Source: Jutongia huaianensis
GTDB lineage: Bacteria > Bacillota > Clostridia > Lachnospirales > Lachnospiraceae
Length of the DNA: 64,000 nucleotides
Direction: 5' to 3'
Assembly: GCF_014384985.1 (NCBI RefSeq)
Contig: NZ_JACRSX010000007.1
Coordinates: forward strand, 1-64,000
Position numbers and translations under genes: made by a program. The first letter of the stretch is position 1. The number at the start of each line of letters is the position of its first letter. Shown piece after piece: positions 37,028 through 46,415 of the stretch. The notes under the pieces are model-generated. The model was given only the letters and a program-made list of their open reading frames with translations, searched no databases and was not told where the DNA came from.

Positions 37028-39349
37028 CTATTCTACATTTTTTAACGCCTCATCCATCGGCACCTTCTTGATCCGGTGCATCTGCATAGCCGCTACCACC
37101 AGATAGGAAACGATCGCCAGAATAAAGCACTGTGCATATGTTTCCTTAGAAATGCCAAATGGAATCCATCCACTGTATCCCTTCATAAACGCCACAAAGA
37201 TCTGCCGGATCAGCTCCGTTACCAGCACAAAGCTGATAAGGACTGCCAAAAGAACAACCCAGGACGTAGCAACCAGATAAAGCTGTCCGATCTCCCGATC
37301 CTCATATCCCAGAATCTTTACCATAGATATGGAGGTAGAGTTTCGTTCCAGAATGATCTTGGTCAACAGATACACTACCAATATGAACATAACCACTGCA
37401 AAAGCCTCCACGATCGTAAACATATCCCCCATGGATACCTTAAGCTGTTCTGCCATCTTCGTCATGTCTTTTTCTGTAATACAGTTGATTATTTTGTTAT
37501 CACTGATATCCGTAATCTTGGAGTTGGAGAAATAAGCGCTGTAATAATCTTTATCCACATCAAAAACATCCTCGTAATAGCCGTGACTCATGTAAACACC
37601 TATGGTTGTCGGGCTGTCCAGAATACCTCTGACCTGCAGCTTGATCAGCTGATCCTCATACTCCTCTTTTAATAGAAAGTCATCCCCCTCCTTCAGCTTA
37701 TATTTTTCTGCCATACCACTGGAAATGACTGCCCCCTTCTCCGGCAGTTTATCCTTAATATAGCGGCTATCATCAAAAATGCCATATACTGTTGCCTCTT
37801 CCTGATTATAACCATCAAAATATGTCTTCATGGTGCAGACGGCAAACTTTTCCGCATCCCTGTTGGAGGTCCGGGCATCGCCCTTGAGCATATACTGATA
37901 CTTTGCTGCCATATGCTCTCTGGAAATATTGGATACGTTATTTAAAAGCGGTACAAACATCATACCAAATAACAAGATTGTGGATGCCACAAAAACTCCA
38001 AAGATCAGCGTCAGATAGCTGGATATATTCTGCAGGATGATACGCAGACGGAAACGGTTAAAGAACTTGAAATGTGGCAGCTTTACTGCTTTCTTTCTCT
38101 TGCTCTTTGTCAGATCCCTGCGGATAAACTGTAATGGAGACAGCTTCAGCTTGCGGATCAATGTAGCCCCCGTTACCAGGAGCATTAACAGAATCGGAAC
38201 AAGCGTAGTCAACACAAATGCCTGCTGGTTCCAGAGGGTCTCATATTTTGGAAGACTATAACTGGAGTAATAGAGATCCGCAATCACACCTTTCATATAA
38301 GTATATCCCAGTATATTTCCCACCAGAGCCGCCAAAAGCGTCACAATGATCGGCATGGAAATATAATGACGGAACAGCTCGCCCCTGGTATAACCGGAAG
38401 CCCTTAGGGTTCCGATCACTGTTGCCTCCTTGGTAATGGTATGGCTGATGGTCACACCAAAGATAAATGCAAGCACTGCGATCAGGATATAGAGAAACGC
38501 CAGCATGGAACCGCGGTCACTTCCCAGATCATCCCCCGCAAAATTCATTGCCTGATTGGTATAACGAGGAACGTAATCATCAATTCCGTTGTCCATGTTC
38601 AACACTCCCAGCATAGAGCCGAGAGCCGTTGCCCCGCCGCCTTCTCCGGCAGCATCCACTACCGTTTCCAGCAGATCATCGGACCACTTTTTCTCTTCCA
38701 TATCATCGGCCGGATCACCGGCATTGTAGGTCCAGGCGTAATTATATGTGAGATTACGGTCGGAGAGTGACTCAAATTCACTTTTTGTTCCCATTGCCAC
38801 TCCGAAATTCACAGAATCAAACATCATATCGGAATTATTCTGAAACATCGTAGTATAATCGGAAAAAGAAACCAGACCGGATACGGTATAATCCTTCCCA
38901 TCAATGGAAAGAATATCGCCTGTTTTTGTCTTGTTGTTATCGGCAAACATTCTGTCGATGACAATTTCATTGTCCTTTTCAGGAAGACTTCCATCCATAA
39001 TACAGAGCTGATTGATCTCATCCCTGCTTTCATAGATCCGGAGAGTCTTTTCCTTCTTATCCTTTCCTTTATAACTCCGCTCCACATAAAAGTCCGGATA
39101 AACCGTTACATCTTCTTTTTCAATTTTATTAACCGCTTCATCCTTCATCTTCTGTTTCAGATGAAAATGGCCGTTTTCTACATGATATTTTTCATAACGC
39201 TGGTTGCAGGTAGCGATCATACTGTCACTGGCAACGAAATCTCCGGATTCCAGTCCGATGGTCATTACCATAAACAGAAAGATCACGGCATACTTTCCAA
39301 ACTCTGTCCGTAATTCCCGCAACAGTCGTTTATTTAATGGATTTTTCAT
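37028..39349 (-). CDS. FtsX/MacB-type ABC transporter permease
   Basis: The 773-residue permease has a single N-terminal membrane segment, a large extracellular domain (about 45-270), three membrane segments, another extracellular domain and a final set of membrane segments: the doubled FtsX layout of BceB/YtrF-like and lipoprotein or antimicrobial exporters in Firmicutes. FtsX-type cores include SHTITKEATVIGTLRASGYT and SMVKILGYEDREIGQLY. ATG 39349 overlaps the stop of the ATPase gene by one base (TAATG). It forms a two-gene exporter unit. Confidence 0.88.
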   Translation of the reverse strand: MKNPLNKRLLRELRTEFGKYAVIFLFMVMTIGLESGDFVASDSMIATCNQRYEKYHVENGHFHLKQKMKDEAVNKIEKEDVTVYPDFYVERSYKGKDKKEKTLRIYESRDEINQLCIMDGSLPEKDNEIVIDRMFADNNKTKTGDILSIDGKDYTVSGLVSFSDYTTMFQNNSDMMFDSVNFGVAMGTKSEFESLSDRNLTYNYAWTYNAGDPADDMEEKKWSDDLLETVVDAAGEGGGATALGSMLGVLNMDNGIDDYVPRYTNQAMNFAGDDLGSDRGSMLAFLYILIAVLAFIFGVTISHTITKEATVIGTLRASGYTRGELFRHYISMPIIVTLLAALVGNILGYTYMKGVIADLYYSSYSLPKYETLWNQQAFVLTTLVPILLMLLVTGATLIRKLKLSPLQFIRRDLTKSKRKKAVKLPHFKFFNRFRLRIILQNISSYLTLIFGVFVASTILLFGMMFVPLLNNVSNISREHMAAKYQYMLKGDARTSNRDAEKFAVCTMKTYFDGYNQEEATVYGIFDDSRYIKDKLPEKGAVISSGMAEKYKLKEGDDFLLKEEYEDQLIKLQVRGILDSPTTIGVYMSHGYYEDVFDVDKDYYSAYFSNSKITDISDNKIINCITEKDMTKMAEQLKVSMGDMFTIVEAFAVVMFILVVYLLTKIILERNSTSISMVKILGYEDREIGQLYLVATSWVVLLAVLISFVLVTELIRQIFVAFMKGYSGWIPFGISKETYAQCFILAIVSYLVVAAMQMHRIKKVPMDEALKNVE

Positions 39350-40047
39350 TACCAATCTAACTCCTCTGCCGATATCTTATTTTCGTTGCGGTACGCCTTT
39401 CGGATCTTTCCATCACGAAGCTTTACAACGGTGTCCGCCATTTCCTTGATCGCATCATTATGAGTTACCATGATCACGGTATTTCCATATTTCTGATTGA
39501 CATCTCCGATCAGCTTCAGAATTTCCTTGGATGTAGAATAATCCAAAGCACCGGTAGGCTCGTCGCAAAGAAGAATATCCGGATTCTTCACAAGAGCACG
39601 GCCAATCGATGTTCTCTGCTGCTGGCCGCCGGAAAGCTGATTCGGAAGCTTATGACGATGCTCATATAATCCCAGAGTATGTAACAGATCATCAATATTC
39701 AGTGGATTATCGGATAAATATGCACCCACCTCGATATTCTCCTTAATATTGAGATTCGGGATCAGATTGTACATCTGGAATACATAGCCCAAATGCTCTC
39801 TGCGGTACCTGGTCAGACGTTTTTCCGTCATATCCACCATCTTCTCCCCGTCGATGGACACATAACCGGAATCCGGTGAATCAATGCCGCCAATAATATT
39901 GAGCAATGTAGATTTACCGGAACCGGATGGACCCAGCAGTACACAGATCTCTCCCTTATCTACGCTGAGATCGATCCCCTTCAGAACCTGCACTTTGCTG
40001 TCTCCCTCACCAAAGCTTTTCTTTAGATCACTAATTTCAAGAAACAT
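39349..40047 (-). CDS. ABC transporter ATP-binding protein (MacB/LolD type)
   Basis: The 232-residue ATPase has Walker A GPSGSGKST, the Q loop (VFQMYNLIPNL), signature LSGGQQQR, Walker B ILLCDEPTGALD and switch His in VTHND. This is the LolD/MacB/FtsE type, which powers mechanotransmission rather than classical import. I chose ATG 40047, right after a GGAGAAAATT site. The promoter at 40165-40192 has an inverted repeat just downstream of the -10. Confidence 0.93.
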   Translation of the reverse strand: MFLEISDLKKSFGEGDSKVQVLKGIDLSVDKGEICVLLGPSGSGKSTLLNIIGGIDSPDSGYVSIDGEKMVDMTEKRLTRYRREHLGYVFQMYNLIPNLNIKENIEVGAYLSDNPLNIDDLLHTLGLYEHRHKLPNQLSGGQQQRTSIGRALVKNPDILLCDEPTGALDYSTSKEILKLIGDVNQKYGNTVIMVTHNDAIKEMADTVVKLRDGKIRKAYRNENKISAEELDW

Positions 40048-40138
40048 AATTTTCTCCATTCTTTCCTTTGATTGTTCCATATGCTTTTTGCGGTTGCCGT
40101 AAAGAACATAACTTTTCTTCTTCGCAGGTCCGCAATGA

Positions 40139-40156
40139 GGTTAGTCTTTGCTAACC
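40139..40156. promoter_or_regulatory. Possible operator of the ABC exporter genes
   Basis: GGTTAG and CTAACC form an inverted repeat with a six-base spacer, lying about 9 bp past the -10 box where a bound repressor would block transcription. Confidence 0.45.
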
Positions 40157-40164
40157 ACTTTCTT

Positions 40165-40192
40165 ATTATATCATCCCTTTATTGAAATACAA
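40165..40192 (-). promoter_or_regulatory. Promoter of the ABC exporter genes
   Basis: The minus strand has -35 TTGTAT (40187-40192), a 16-bp spacer and consensus -10 TATAAT (40165-40170). Confidence 0.65.
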
Positions 40193-40343
40193 ACCTTATT
40201 ATTGATAATTATTTTCATCAGAAATCCGAAAACAAAATTTTTTTGAATTTTTAACACAACATTAACATATATCTGTGTTAATATAGGGAGTAGGATTTTT
40301 ATTCAATATGTAAAATAAGCACAGCACAAAAGGAGTTTTACCG

Positions 40344-41474
40344 ATGACACAACGCGAATTTCGAAAAAAGTCAATTATGATCTTGGGATTATCCGTTCTT
40401 TTACTGGTCTGTATGATCTGGGATTCTGCCATATTCTCCGATTCCTCCGGGGAAAGCAGTACCGCAAACGCCCAGACCCAGTCTGTCAAAAAGGCCTCTG
40501 TTACATCAGGCTCTGCCCTAATCACAAATGTACAAGCCGTGTGGATCTCATTCGGAGATTATAAATCTGCCGGTTTATATAATAAGTCTCGTTCCGCCTT
40601 TCAGGCAAATGCCGAAAAGTACTTCAAAAAACTGAAAAAAGACGGAATCAATACGATTTATTTTCATGTTGTTCCGTGTAATGATGCGATCTACCCAAGC
40701 AAGTACCTGAAATGGAGCTCATATATGTTTGAAGCCGCTCCGGATTATGATCCATTAGACATTCTCATAAAAACCGCCCATAAACAGGATATGACCTTCC
40801 ACGCCTGGCTGAATCCTTACCGCCGGAAAATGGGCGTCAGCTACAATCCGGGAGCAGACGCTTCTCTCAAGCGGATTCAGCGCATTGTCACAGAGATCGT
40901 CCGGAATTATGATGTAGACGGCATTCATTTTGATGATTATTTTTATCCTGCCCACGGAAGAGGGGCACAATATAACAGCGTATCTACCGCCAAAAGGAAA
41001 CGTGTGATTAACAGGATGGTTCGTACCATTTACCAGACGGTGAAGGCACAGGACCCTGATATACTCTTTGGTATCAGTCCGGCCGGAAATATTGAATATG
41101 CCGAAAGCCTTGGCTGTGATCTGTCCACCTGGCTCAGCAGAGACGGATACATCGATTATATCGTGCCGCAGATCTACTGGAGTGACCAGTACCGTCTGGG
41201 AGGCAATGTTACTCCTTTATATACGAAACGTCTCAAGAAATGGATCAAATTAAACAAAAACAATACGCCGATGTACATTGGTCTGGCAACCTACCGCGCC
41301 GGTACATACAGTTCTTCCGATCTGGGATGGCGCCGCAAAAACAACAATCTTGTTACACAGATCAAAAAAGAAAAAGCAGCGGGCTGTGACGGTTTTGTAC
41401 TGTTTAGTTCCAGTTACATGTACCGCAGCCGCGCTGCAAAGGAAATGAGTAATTACAGAGATTATATCAGATGA
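40344..41474 (+). CDS. Secreted glycoside-hydrolase-like family 10 protein (GHL10)
   Basis: The 376-residue protein has one N-terminal membrane segment (about 10-30), a short Ser/Thr-rich linker and a TIM-barrel GHL10 domain (about 60-370, YngK-like) with VQAVWISF, INTIYFHVVPCNDAIYPS, FHAWLNPYR, DGIHFDDYFYP and VPQIYWSD. The acidic pair in HFDDYF is the likely catalytic or metal site. Substrates of this family are poorly known; a role on cell wall or extracellular glycan is plausible. It converges with the HD-domain gene and overlaps its end by eight bases. Confidence 0.85.
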   Translation: MTQREFRKKSIMILGLSVLLLVCMIWDSAIFSDSSGESSTANAQTQSVKKASVTSGSALITNVQAVWISFGDYKSAGLYNKSRSAFQANAEKYFKKLKKDGINTIYFHVVPCNDAIYPSKYLKWSSYMFEAAPDYDPLDILIKTAHKQDMTFHAWLNPYRRKMGVSYNPGADASLKRIQRIVTEIVRNYDVDGIHFDDYFYPAHGRGAQYNSVSTAKRKRVINRMVRTIYQTVKAQDPDILFGISPAGNIEYAESLGCDLSTWLSRDGYIDYIVPQIYWSDQYRLGGNVTPLYTKRLKKWIKLNKNNTPMYIGLATYRAGTYSSSDLGWRRKNNNLVTQIKKEKAAGCDGFVLFSSSYMYRSRAAKEMSNYRDYIR

Positions 41475-42078
41475 TCTCAAGCCCATTGATAATACTTGTA
41501 ATCTGATATTCTAAAGCAAATATCGCGGAATCATATTCCGGATATGTGTCCTTGACGTATTGTATCAATGGATAAATATATTTTTTCGTTTCGACGATAT
41601 ATGCCTGCATGCGTTTTTCCGAAAAAACTCCTGCCATCGAAGATACATTGTGGCAGCGGTCAAAGATCTTCGCAATGCAGGCTTCTTTACTTCTCAGTAT
41701 ATTCTCCATATAACGCTGCATCATTTCTTCTTTTGACTCGCCCTCTCTGCGGGTTTTGGTGATACAACGCACGCCCTGGCGCACTTTCTCATTGACAGTA
41801 AGCTCCTCCGGAGATACCGGACAATCCTCACAGACATCATGAAGGAGCATCACAGCCAGAAGATCATCGTCATCCTTTGCCACTCCCAGAGCGATCCCGT
41901 GCATTGCAAGCATCATAGGATGAATAATATAGGGCCTGCCCTCGGTACGTTTCTGTCCGTGATGAAACCGAATGGCCGCCTCCAGTGCCACAGCACTCTG
42001 CTGCATATGATGTTCTTTGATGTACTCCCGCAAATACTGCTCCATATACGCAGCTTCCTCGTCAAACTGTAATCTCAA
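41467..42078 (-). CDS. HD-domain phosphohydrolase resembling small alarmone hydrolases
   Basis: The 203-residue protein consists of one HD domain. The motifs align with the hydrolase half of RelA/SpoT: first His in IRFHHGQKR, YIIHPMMLA, the metal pair in LLHDVCEDC (HD followed by ED) and FDRCHNVSSM in place of ADRLHN. There is no synthetase domain, so it may be a small (p)ppGpp hydrolase; other nucleotide substrates are possible. The start is TTG 42078, six bases after a GGAGG site that lies in the end of the MATE gene, indicating coupling to it. Confidence 0.75.
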   Translation of the reverse strand: MRLQFDEEAAYMEQYLREYIKEHHMQQSAVALEAAIRFHHGQKRTEGRPYIIHPMMLAMHGIALGVAKDDDDLLAVMLLHDVCEDCPVSPEELTVNEKVRQGVRCITKTRREGESKEEMMQRYMENILRSKEACIAKIFDRCHNVSSMAGVFSEKRMQAYIVETKKYIYPLIQYVKDTYPEYDSAIFALEYQITSIINGLEII

Positions 42079-42079
42079 A

Positions 42080-43387
42080 TCATTTCCTCCTTTTGCCCAA
42101 CTGTGCAAGCATGATCACTACCATAATGCCTGTCAGCAGCTCTGCTGTCATGAAAGAACTCCAGATACCTTTCATCCCCCAGATCCTGCTCATGGTAAAG
42201 GCACAAAGAATGATAGCAACCACTCCTCTTGAAACTGATGCCGCCAATGCCTGCAGTCCGCAATCAGAGGCACTCAGATAACCGGTAGCAACTATATTTA
42301 TTCCCGCAAAAAGAAATCCCGGAAAATAAAGTCTGACTCCATCAAATGCAAGGCTCCGTAAACTCTCCGAGCCCTCACTGTTAAACATAGCAATTAACGT
42401 ATTGGTCTGTACTCTGGTGATCACTATGATGACCGCCGCAATGCCAAGAGCTGTCCAGATTCCATAACGCAGGATCTTTCGTGCCGATGATTCATCCCCC
42501 TGCCCATAGTATCTGCTGATCAACGGCTGGGAGCCCTGTGCCACACCGTTGAACATGGACATTGCCACCAATGCCAGATTGGCAATAACTCCATAGGCTG
42601 CCACTCCCACATTTCCGGCAATGCCCAGGATTAAAAAATTAAACATCGTGGTGGTAACTCCTGATGAAAATTCTCCGATAAAGGCAGAGGTACCGAGCTG
42701 ACAAGCCTGCAATAGACGCTTCGGCGAAGGCCGCTGCCACAAAAAGCGGATCTGGTTATCTTTTCGTAAAAAATGCGTGCCACAGACACAGGAACTGACA
42801 ACAGGAGACACTGCTGTCGCCAATGCAGCACCTGCCATCCCCATCCCCAACGGAAACATAAAGATATAGTCAAAAATAATATTAAAAATACTTCCGGCCA
42901 GTGTCGCCGTCATAGCCAGAGATGGTGCCCCATCATTTCTTACAAAGGCATTCATTATAAAATTGATCATAAAACATGGTGCAAATATCAGAAAAATCCT
43001 TGCATAGGGAATCCCAAGGGCTGCGATTGCAGAATCACCACCCATTATTTTCAGAATCCGGTCCGGAAAAAATGCCCCGGCCAGCATAAATGGAATACTC
43101 AGAAATAAAACAGAAAAAATAGCATTGGAGAAAAAGCGGTGACATACCGAATCCCCCTGTGCCTTTAAAATTGTAAAACGTGTAGCAGAGCCAACACCTA
43201 CCATAGAACCAATGGCATAGATCAGATTATATAATGGCAGACAGAGATTTAACACCGTAATTCCATCGGCACCTGCTGCTTTCGATATATAAAAGGTATC
43301 CGCCAGAATATATATGGATATCCCCAGCATTCCCAATATATTCTGCGAGACAAACTTTATATATTCCTTTCCAAGGCTCTGCGACAT
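42080..43387 (-). CDS. MATE family efflux transporter
   Basis: The 435-residue protein has about twelve membrane segments in two halves, starting with KFVSQNILGMLGISIYILADTFYISKAAG, the conserved N-terminal entry of MATE proteins (DinF/NorM-like antiporters driven by Na+ or H+). MNAFVRNDGAP and QGSQPLISRYYGQG mark the second conserved zones. The downstream HD gene starts within its last codons, so the two share a transcript. Confidence 0.9.
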   Translation of the reverse strand: MSQSLGKEYIKFVSQNILGMLGISIYILADTFYISKAAGADGITVLNLCLPLYNLIYAIGSMVGVGSATRFTILKAQGDSVCHRFFSNAIFSVLFLSIPFMLAGAFFPDRILKIMGGDSAIAALGIPYARIFLIFAPCFMINFIMNAFVRNDGAPSLAMTATLAGSIFNIIFDYIFMFPLGMGMAGAALATAVSPVVSSCVCGTHFLRKDNQIRFLWQRPSPKRLLQACQLGTSAFIGEFSSGVTTTMFNFLILGIAGNVGVAAYGVIANLALVAMSMFNGVAQGSQPLISRYYGQGDESSARKILRYGIWTALGIAAVIIVITRVQTNTLIAMFNSEGSESLRSLAFDGVRLYFPGFLFAGINIVATGYLSASDCGLQALAASVSRGVVAIILCAFTMSRIWGMKGIWSSFMTAELLTGIMVVIMLAQLGKRRK

Positions 43388-43459
43388 TCTATCGTTTCAT
43401 AATGCTTTTCTTATAAGCATCATTTTCCCCTTCGTTTTTATAATTAGATTTTAACGATG

Positions 43460-44041
43460 TCACAGAGATAAGTCAACGGTTTTTCCACTCTGCTCTGCAT
43501 CCTGTGCTGTTTTTTCTGCAGAAGAAGTATAGACAGCCATCTTTCCTGACTGCCGGAAAATCTTATTGGCAATGGAACGCAGAGAAACAGATATATTGCC
43601 CTTAGAGGAAAGAATCTCCTCAATCTTTGCCGGACGTGCTTCGCCGAATTTGTCCTCATCCAGGGTCAGACTGCCGTTTCCCTTTAACTCGATGCCAATG
43701 GATGCCAGATCATCCTTATTATTTTTGATCATTTTGGTCATTTTCTTTTTTAATGAAGTAAGCCGGCTATCCTGATTATCCTCCGTGGATTCTATCAGAT
43801 TATTGTATGTCTTTACAAAAGCCTTGGCATTTTGCAGCACCTCCAGACCGTGATCACTGTCATACTCCAGAGAATTGAGCTTCTCTGCCATCCGCTTTAC
43901 CGCCCTGGCATCTGCAGAAATAATCTTTGCCTTCGGCTGGGAGCCACGGTAATCATCCGTGATGGCATTTGTATTGCCCCGGTATGCGTTTCGCATATAA
44001 TAATTTACGTTGTGGTTTATTGAATAGGATACTGTATCCAT
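43460..44041 (-). CDS. FliD-C-terminus-like protein, short form
   Basis: I do not recognise a named gene. The 193-residue product has no signal peptide. Its middle and C-terminal part (about 70-150) resembles the end of flagellar cap protein FliD: a coiled helix (VKTYNNLIE), then IGIELKGNGSLTLDEDKFGEA. The N terminus (SINHNVNYYMRNAYRG) recalls that of the second FliD-like protein at 47178. No flagellar gene lies anywhere in the window. ATG 44041 follows GAGGTGA. A sigma-28-like sequence is upstream (see findings). Confidence 0.6.
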   Translation of the reverse strand: MDTVSYSINHNVNYYMRNAYRGNTNAITDDYRGSQPKAKIISADARAVKRMAEKLNSLEYDSDHGLEVLQNAKAFVKTYNNLIESTEDNQDSRLTSLKKKMTKMIKNNKDDLASIGIELKGNGSLTLDEDKFGEARPAKIEEILSSKGNISVSLRSIANKIFRQSGKMAVYTSSAEKTAQDAEQSGKTVDLSL

Positions 44042-44160
44042 AATTATCACCTCTCATATATCATCAGGCTTTTCCAAGCACATTTGTCCATATCACTATT
44101 TATTGTATCGGTAGCATTGCAGGATTTCTTGAGTAAAAACAATGGGACAGAAATAAAAAA

Positions 44161-44201
44161 GTGACTGTCGGAAAACCACTTACCCGTTAACCAACAGTCA
44201 C
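44161..44201 (-). terminator. Terminator of the rpmG-rplA operon
   Basis: The minus strand shows an 11-bp stem GTGACTGTTGG/CCGACAGTCAC followed at once by a long T/A run. It ends the operon 58 bp past the rplA stop, so rplJ and rplL are not part of this transcript. Confidence 0.88.
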
Positions 44202-44259
44202 TTTCTATTTGGGAAACATTTCATTCCGTGACAACTGTCACAAAAAATTCAAATGTTTA

Positions 44260-44952
44260 TTATGCATATTTTGCTGTATTCAGTTTTACACCAGGACCCA
44301 TTGTGCTTGCCAGTGTAACACTTCTGAAATACTGTCCCTTTGCAGATGCAGGCTTTGCCTTACGGATTGCATCCATAATTGCATTTACGTTATCTGCAAG
44401 CTGCTCCTCTGAGAAGGAAGCCTTTCCTACAGCAACGTGGATGATATTAGCCTTATCCAGACGATACTCAACCTTACCGGCCTTGATATCCTCGATAGCC
44501 TTTGTAACATCCATTGTAACAGTACCAGCCTTAGGGTTTGGCATTAAACCACGAGGTCCGAGAACACGACCCAGACGACCTACAACACCCATCATATCCG
44601 GTGTAGCTACTACAACATCAAAATCGAACCATCCTTCGTTCTGGATCTTAGGAATCAGTTCCTCTCCACCAACGAAATCAGCACCTGCAGCCTGTGCCTC
44701 ATCAAGCTTTGCACCCTTTGCAAATACAAGTACACGAACAGTCTTACCTGTTCCGTGTGGCAGTACAACTGCACCACGAACCTGCTGATCAGCATGACGT
44801 CCATCAACGCCAAGACGGATATGAGCTTCGATTGTCTCATCAAACTTTGCAACTGCTGTCTTCTTAATAAGACTTACAGCATCCTCAACTTCATACTGTG
44901 TCATCTTATCTACAAGCTTAGCAGCTTCTACATATTTTTTTCCCTTTTTCAT
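44260..44952 (-). CDS. rplA: 50S ribosomal protein L1
   Basis: L1 binds 23S rRNA at the stalk near the E site and often represses its own operon. The 230-residue protein has the typical [15 protein letters not shown] start, [25 protein letters not shown] and [15 protein letters not shown]. It follows rplK by 122 bp. Confidence 0.98.
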   Translation of the reverse strand: MKKGKKYVEAAKLVDKMTQYEVEDAVSLIKKTAVAKFDETIEAHIRLGVDGRHADQQVRGAVVLPHGTGKTVRVLVFAKGAKLDEAQAAGADFVGGEELIPKIQNEGWFDFDVVVATPDMMGVVGRLGRVLGPRGLMPNPKAGTVTMDVTKAIEDIKAGKVEYRLDKANIIHVAVGKASFSEEQLADNVNAIMDAIRKAKPASAKGQYFRSVTLASTMGPGVKLNTAKYA

Positions 44953-45074
44953 ATTATTAACCTCCTAGTGGTAGTAACGGCGTGTCTTAATGGCAGCGTT
45001 CTGCCAGCCTCCCACGACGTCCAATCTCATAACAAGTCTTTTTATGAATCTGTATTTTTACATTGAGTTATTTA

Positions 45075-45500
45075 TTAGTCCTCTACAACAACGCCCATGC
45101 TACGGCAAGTACCGGCGATCATGCTCATTGCTGCCTCTAAAGAAGCTGCATTCAAGTCAGGCATCTTGGTCTCTGCAATTTCCTGTACCTGAGCCTTGGT
45201 AATGGTTGCAACCTTTGTCTTGTTAGGTACACCAGAACCGGACTGAATCTTGCAAGCCTTCTTGATCAGTACAGCTGCCGGAGGAGTCTTTGTAATAAAG
45301 CTGAAGCTCTTATCCTGATATACAGTGATAACAACAGGGATGATCAGATCTCCCTGATTTGCTGTCTTCGCATTGAACTCCTTTGTAAACTGTACGATAT
45401 TAACTCCATGCTGTCCAAGGGCTGGTCCAACAGGCGGTGCTGGAGTTGCCTTTCCGGCAGGAATCTGCAATTTAATATATCCTTCGACTTTCTTAGCCAT
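45075..45500 (-). CDS. rplK: 50S ribosomal protein L11
   Basis: L11 forms the base of the GTPase-associated centre. The 141-residue protein has the N-terminal [16 protein letters not shown] and the C-terminal rRNA-binding domain with [12 protein letters not shown]. It follows nusG by 86 bp. Confidence 0.98.
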   Translation of the reverse strand: MAKKVEGYIKLQIPAGKATPAPPVGPALGQHGVNIVQFTKEFNAKTANQGDLIIPVVITVYQDKSFSFITKTPPAAVLIKKACKIQSGSGVPNKTKVATITKAQVQEIAETKMPDLNAASLEAAMSMIAGTCRSMGVVVED

Positions 45501-45586
45501 TTTCTTTACCTCCTATATATTTTCCATGACGCATCTGCGCCGAAAATCACACTCTTTTGTGCGGCATCTGTGAAACAGATGACTTT

Positions 45587-46120
45587 TCAGACGATCTCCA
45601 CATCGTTGAAACTAATTTCAACCGGTGTTTCACGTCCAAACATATCGATGTTGATCGTGACCATACGGTCCTCGTGATTGATCTGGCGAACAATTCCTGT
45701 CGTATCTTCCCAGACACCGGATTTCACAACTACGGAATCACCAATGCTGAACTCACATGCCGGAGCATCAGCCTTCAGTCCCATGCTTGCCATTTCAGCT
45801 TCTGTCAGTGGAACCGGTTTGGATCCCGGTCCGACAAATCCTGTCACACCGCGGGTATTCCGAACAACGTACCATGTATCATCATTTAAATACATATTGA
45901 TCAGCACGTAAGCCGGAAACATCTTTTTCTGGACAACCTTTGAGTCATCCTCCTCCCCCTCAGTCACATTCAACATCGGGATGGAAACCTCAAGAATCTG
46001 ATCCTGCAGGTTACGATTCTCTATGGTTTTTTCGATATCCATTTTTACCTTTTTCTCGTATCCGGAGTAGGTATGTGCCACATACCAATGCGGCTCTTTA
46101 TCTGCCATACGATCTGCCAT
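45587..46120 (-). CDS. nusG: Transcription elongation/termination factor NusG
   Basis: NusG links RNA polymerase to Rho, the ribosome or antitermination complexes. The 177-residue protein has the NGN domain (WYVAHTYSGYEKKV, YVLINMY, VRNTRGVTGFVG) and the C-terminal KOW domain (GDSVVVKSGVWEDTTG). ATG 46120 lies seven bases after AAGGGTGA, and 13 bases after the secE stop. Confidence 0.97.
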   Translation of the reverse strand: MADRMADKEPHWYVAHTYSGYEKKVKMDIEKTIENRNLQDQILEVSIPMLNVTEGEEDDSKVVQKKMFPAYVLINMYLNDDTWYVVRNTRGVTGFVGPGSKPVPLTEAEMASMGLKADAPACEFSIGDSVVVKSGVWEDTTGIVRQINHEDRMVTINIDMFGRETPVEISFNDVEIV

Positions 46121-46133
46121 ACGTCAATCACCC

Positions 46134-46388
46134 TTATCCTATCTGAAGAATTTTATCCAGGCCGGTCTTAATCACAAAGTCTAATAATGCGATAAGAACT
46201 GCCAGAATAATTGTAACGACAATAACTGCTGTGGACTCCTTCACTACTGTGTTTTTGTCCGGCCAAACGATACGTTTGAATTCGGCTTTCATATTCTGAA
46301 AAACACCTTTTTTCTTTGCAGCATTTTCTGCTTTCTTCTGTGGTTCGTTCTGCTCTTTGATTTCCTCTTTGATCTCAGAATCTCCCAT
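46134..46388 (-). CDS. secE: Preprotein translocase subunit SecE
   Basis: The 84-residue protein has an acidic Lys/Glu-rich extension (about 1-28) and the SecE core with FQNMKAEFKRIVWPDKNTVVKES before a single membrane segment (about 55-75). SecE clamps the SecY channel. It lies between rpmG and nusG, the usual order. Confidence 0.96.
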   Translation of the reverse strand: MGDSEIKEEIKEQNEPQKKAENAAKKKGVFQNMKAEFKRIVWPDKNTVVKESTAVIVVTIILAVLIALLDFVIKTGLDKILQIG

Positions 46389-46415
46389 ATCTCACATTCC
46401 TTTCATGCTACGAGA

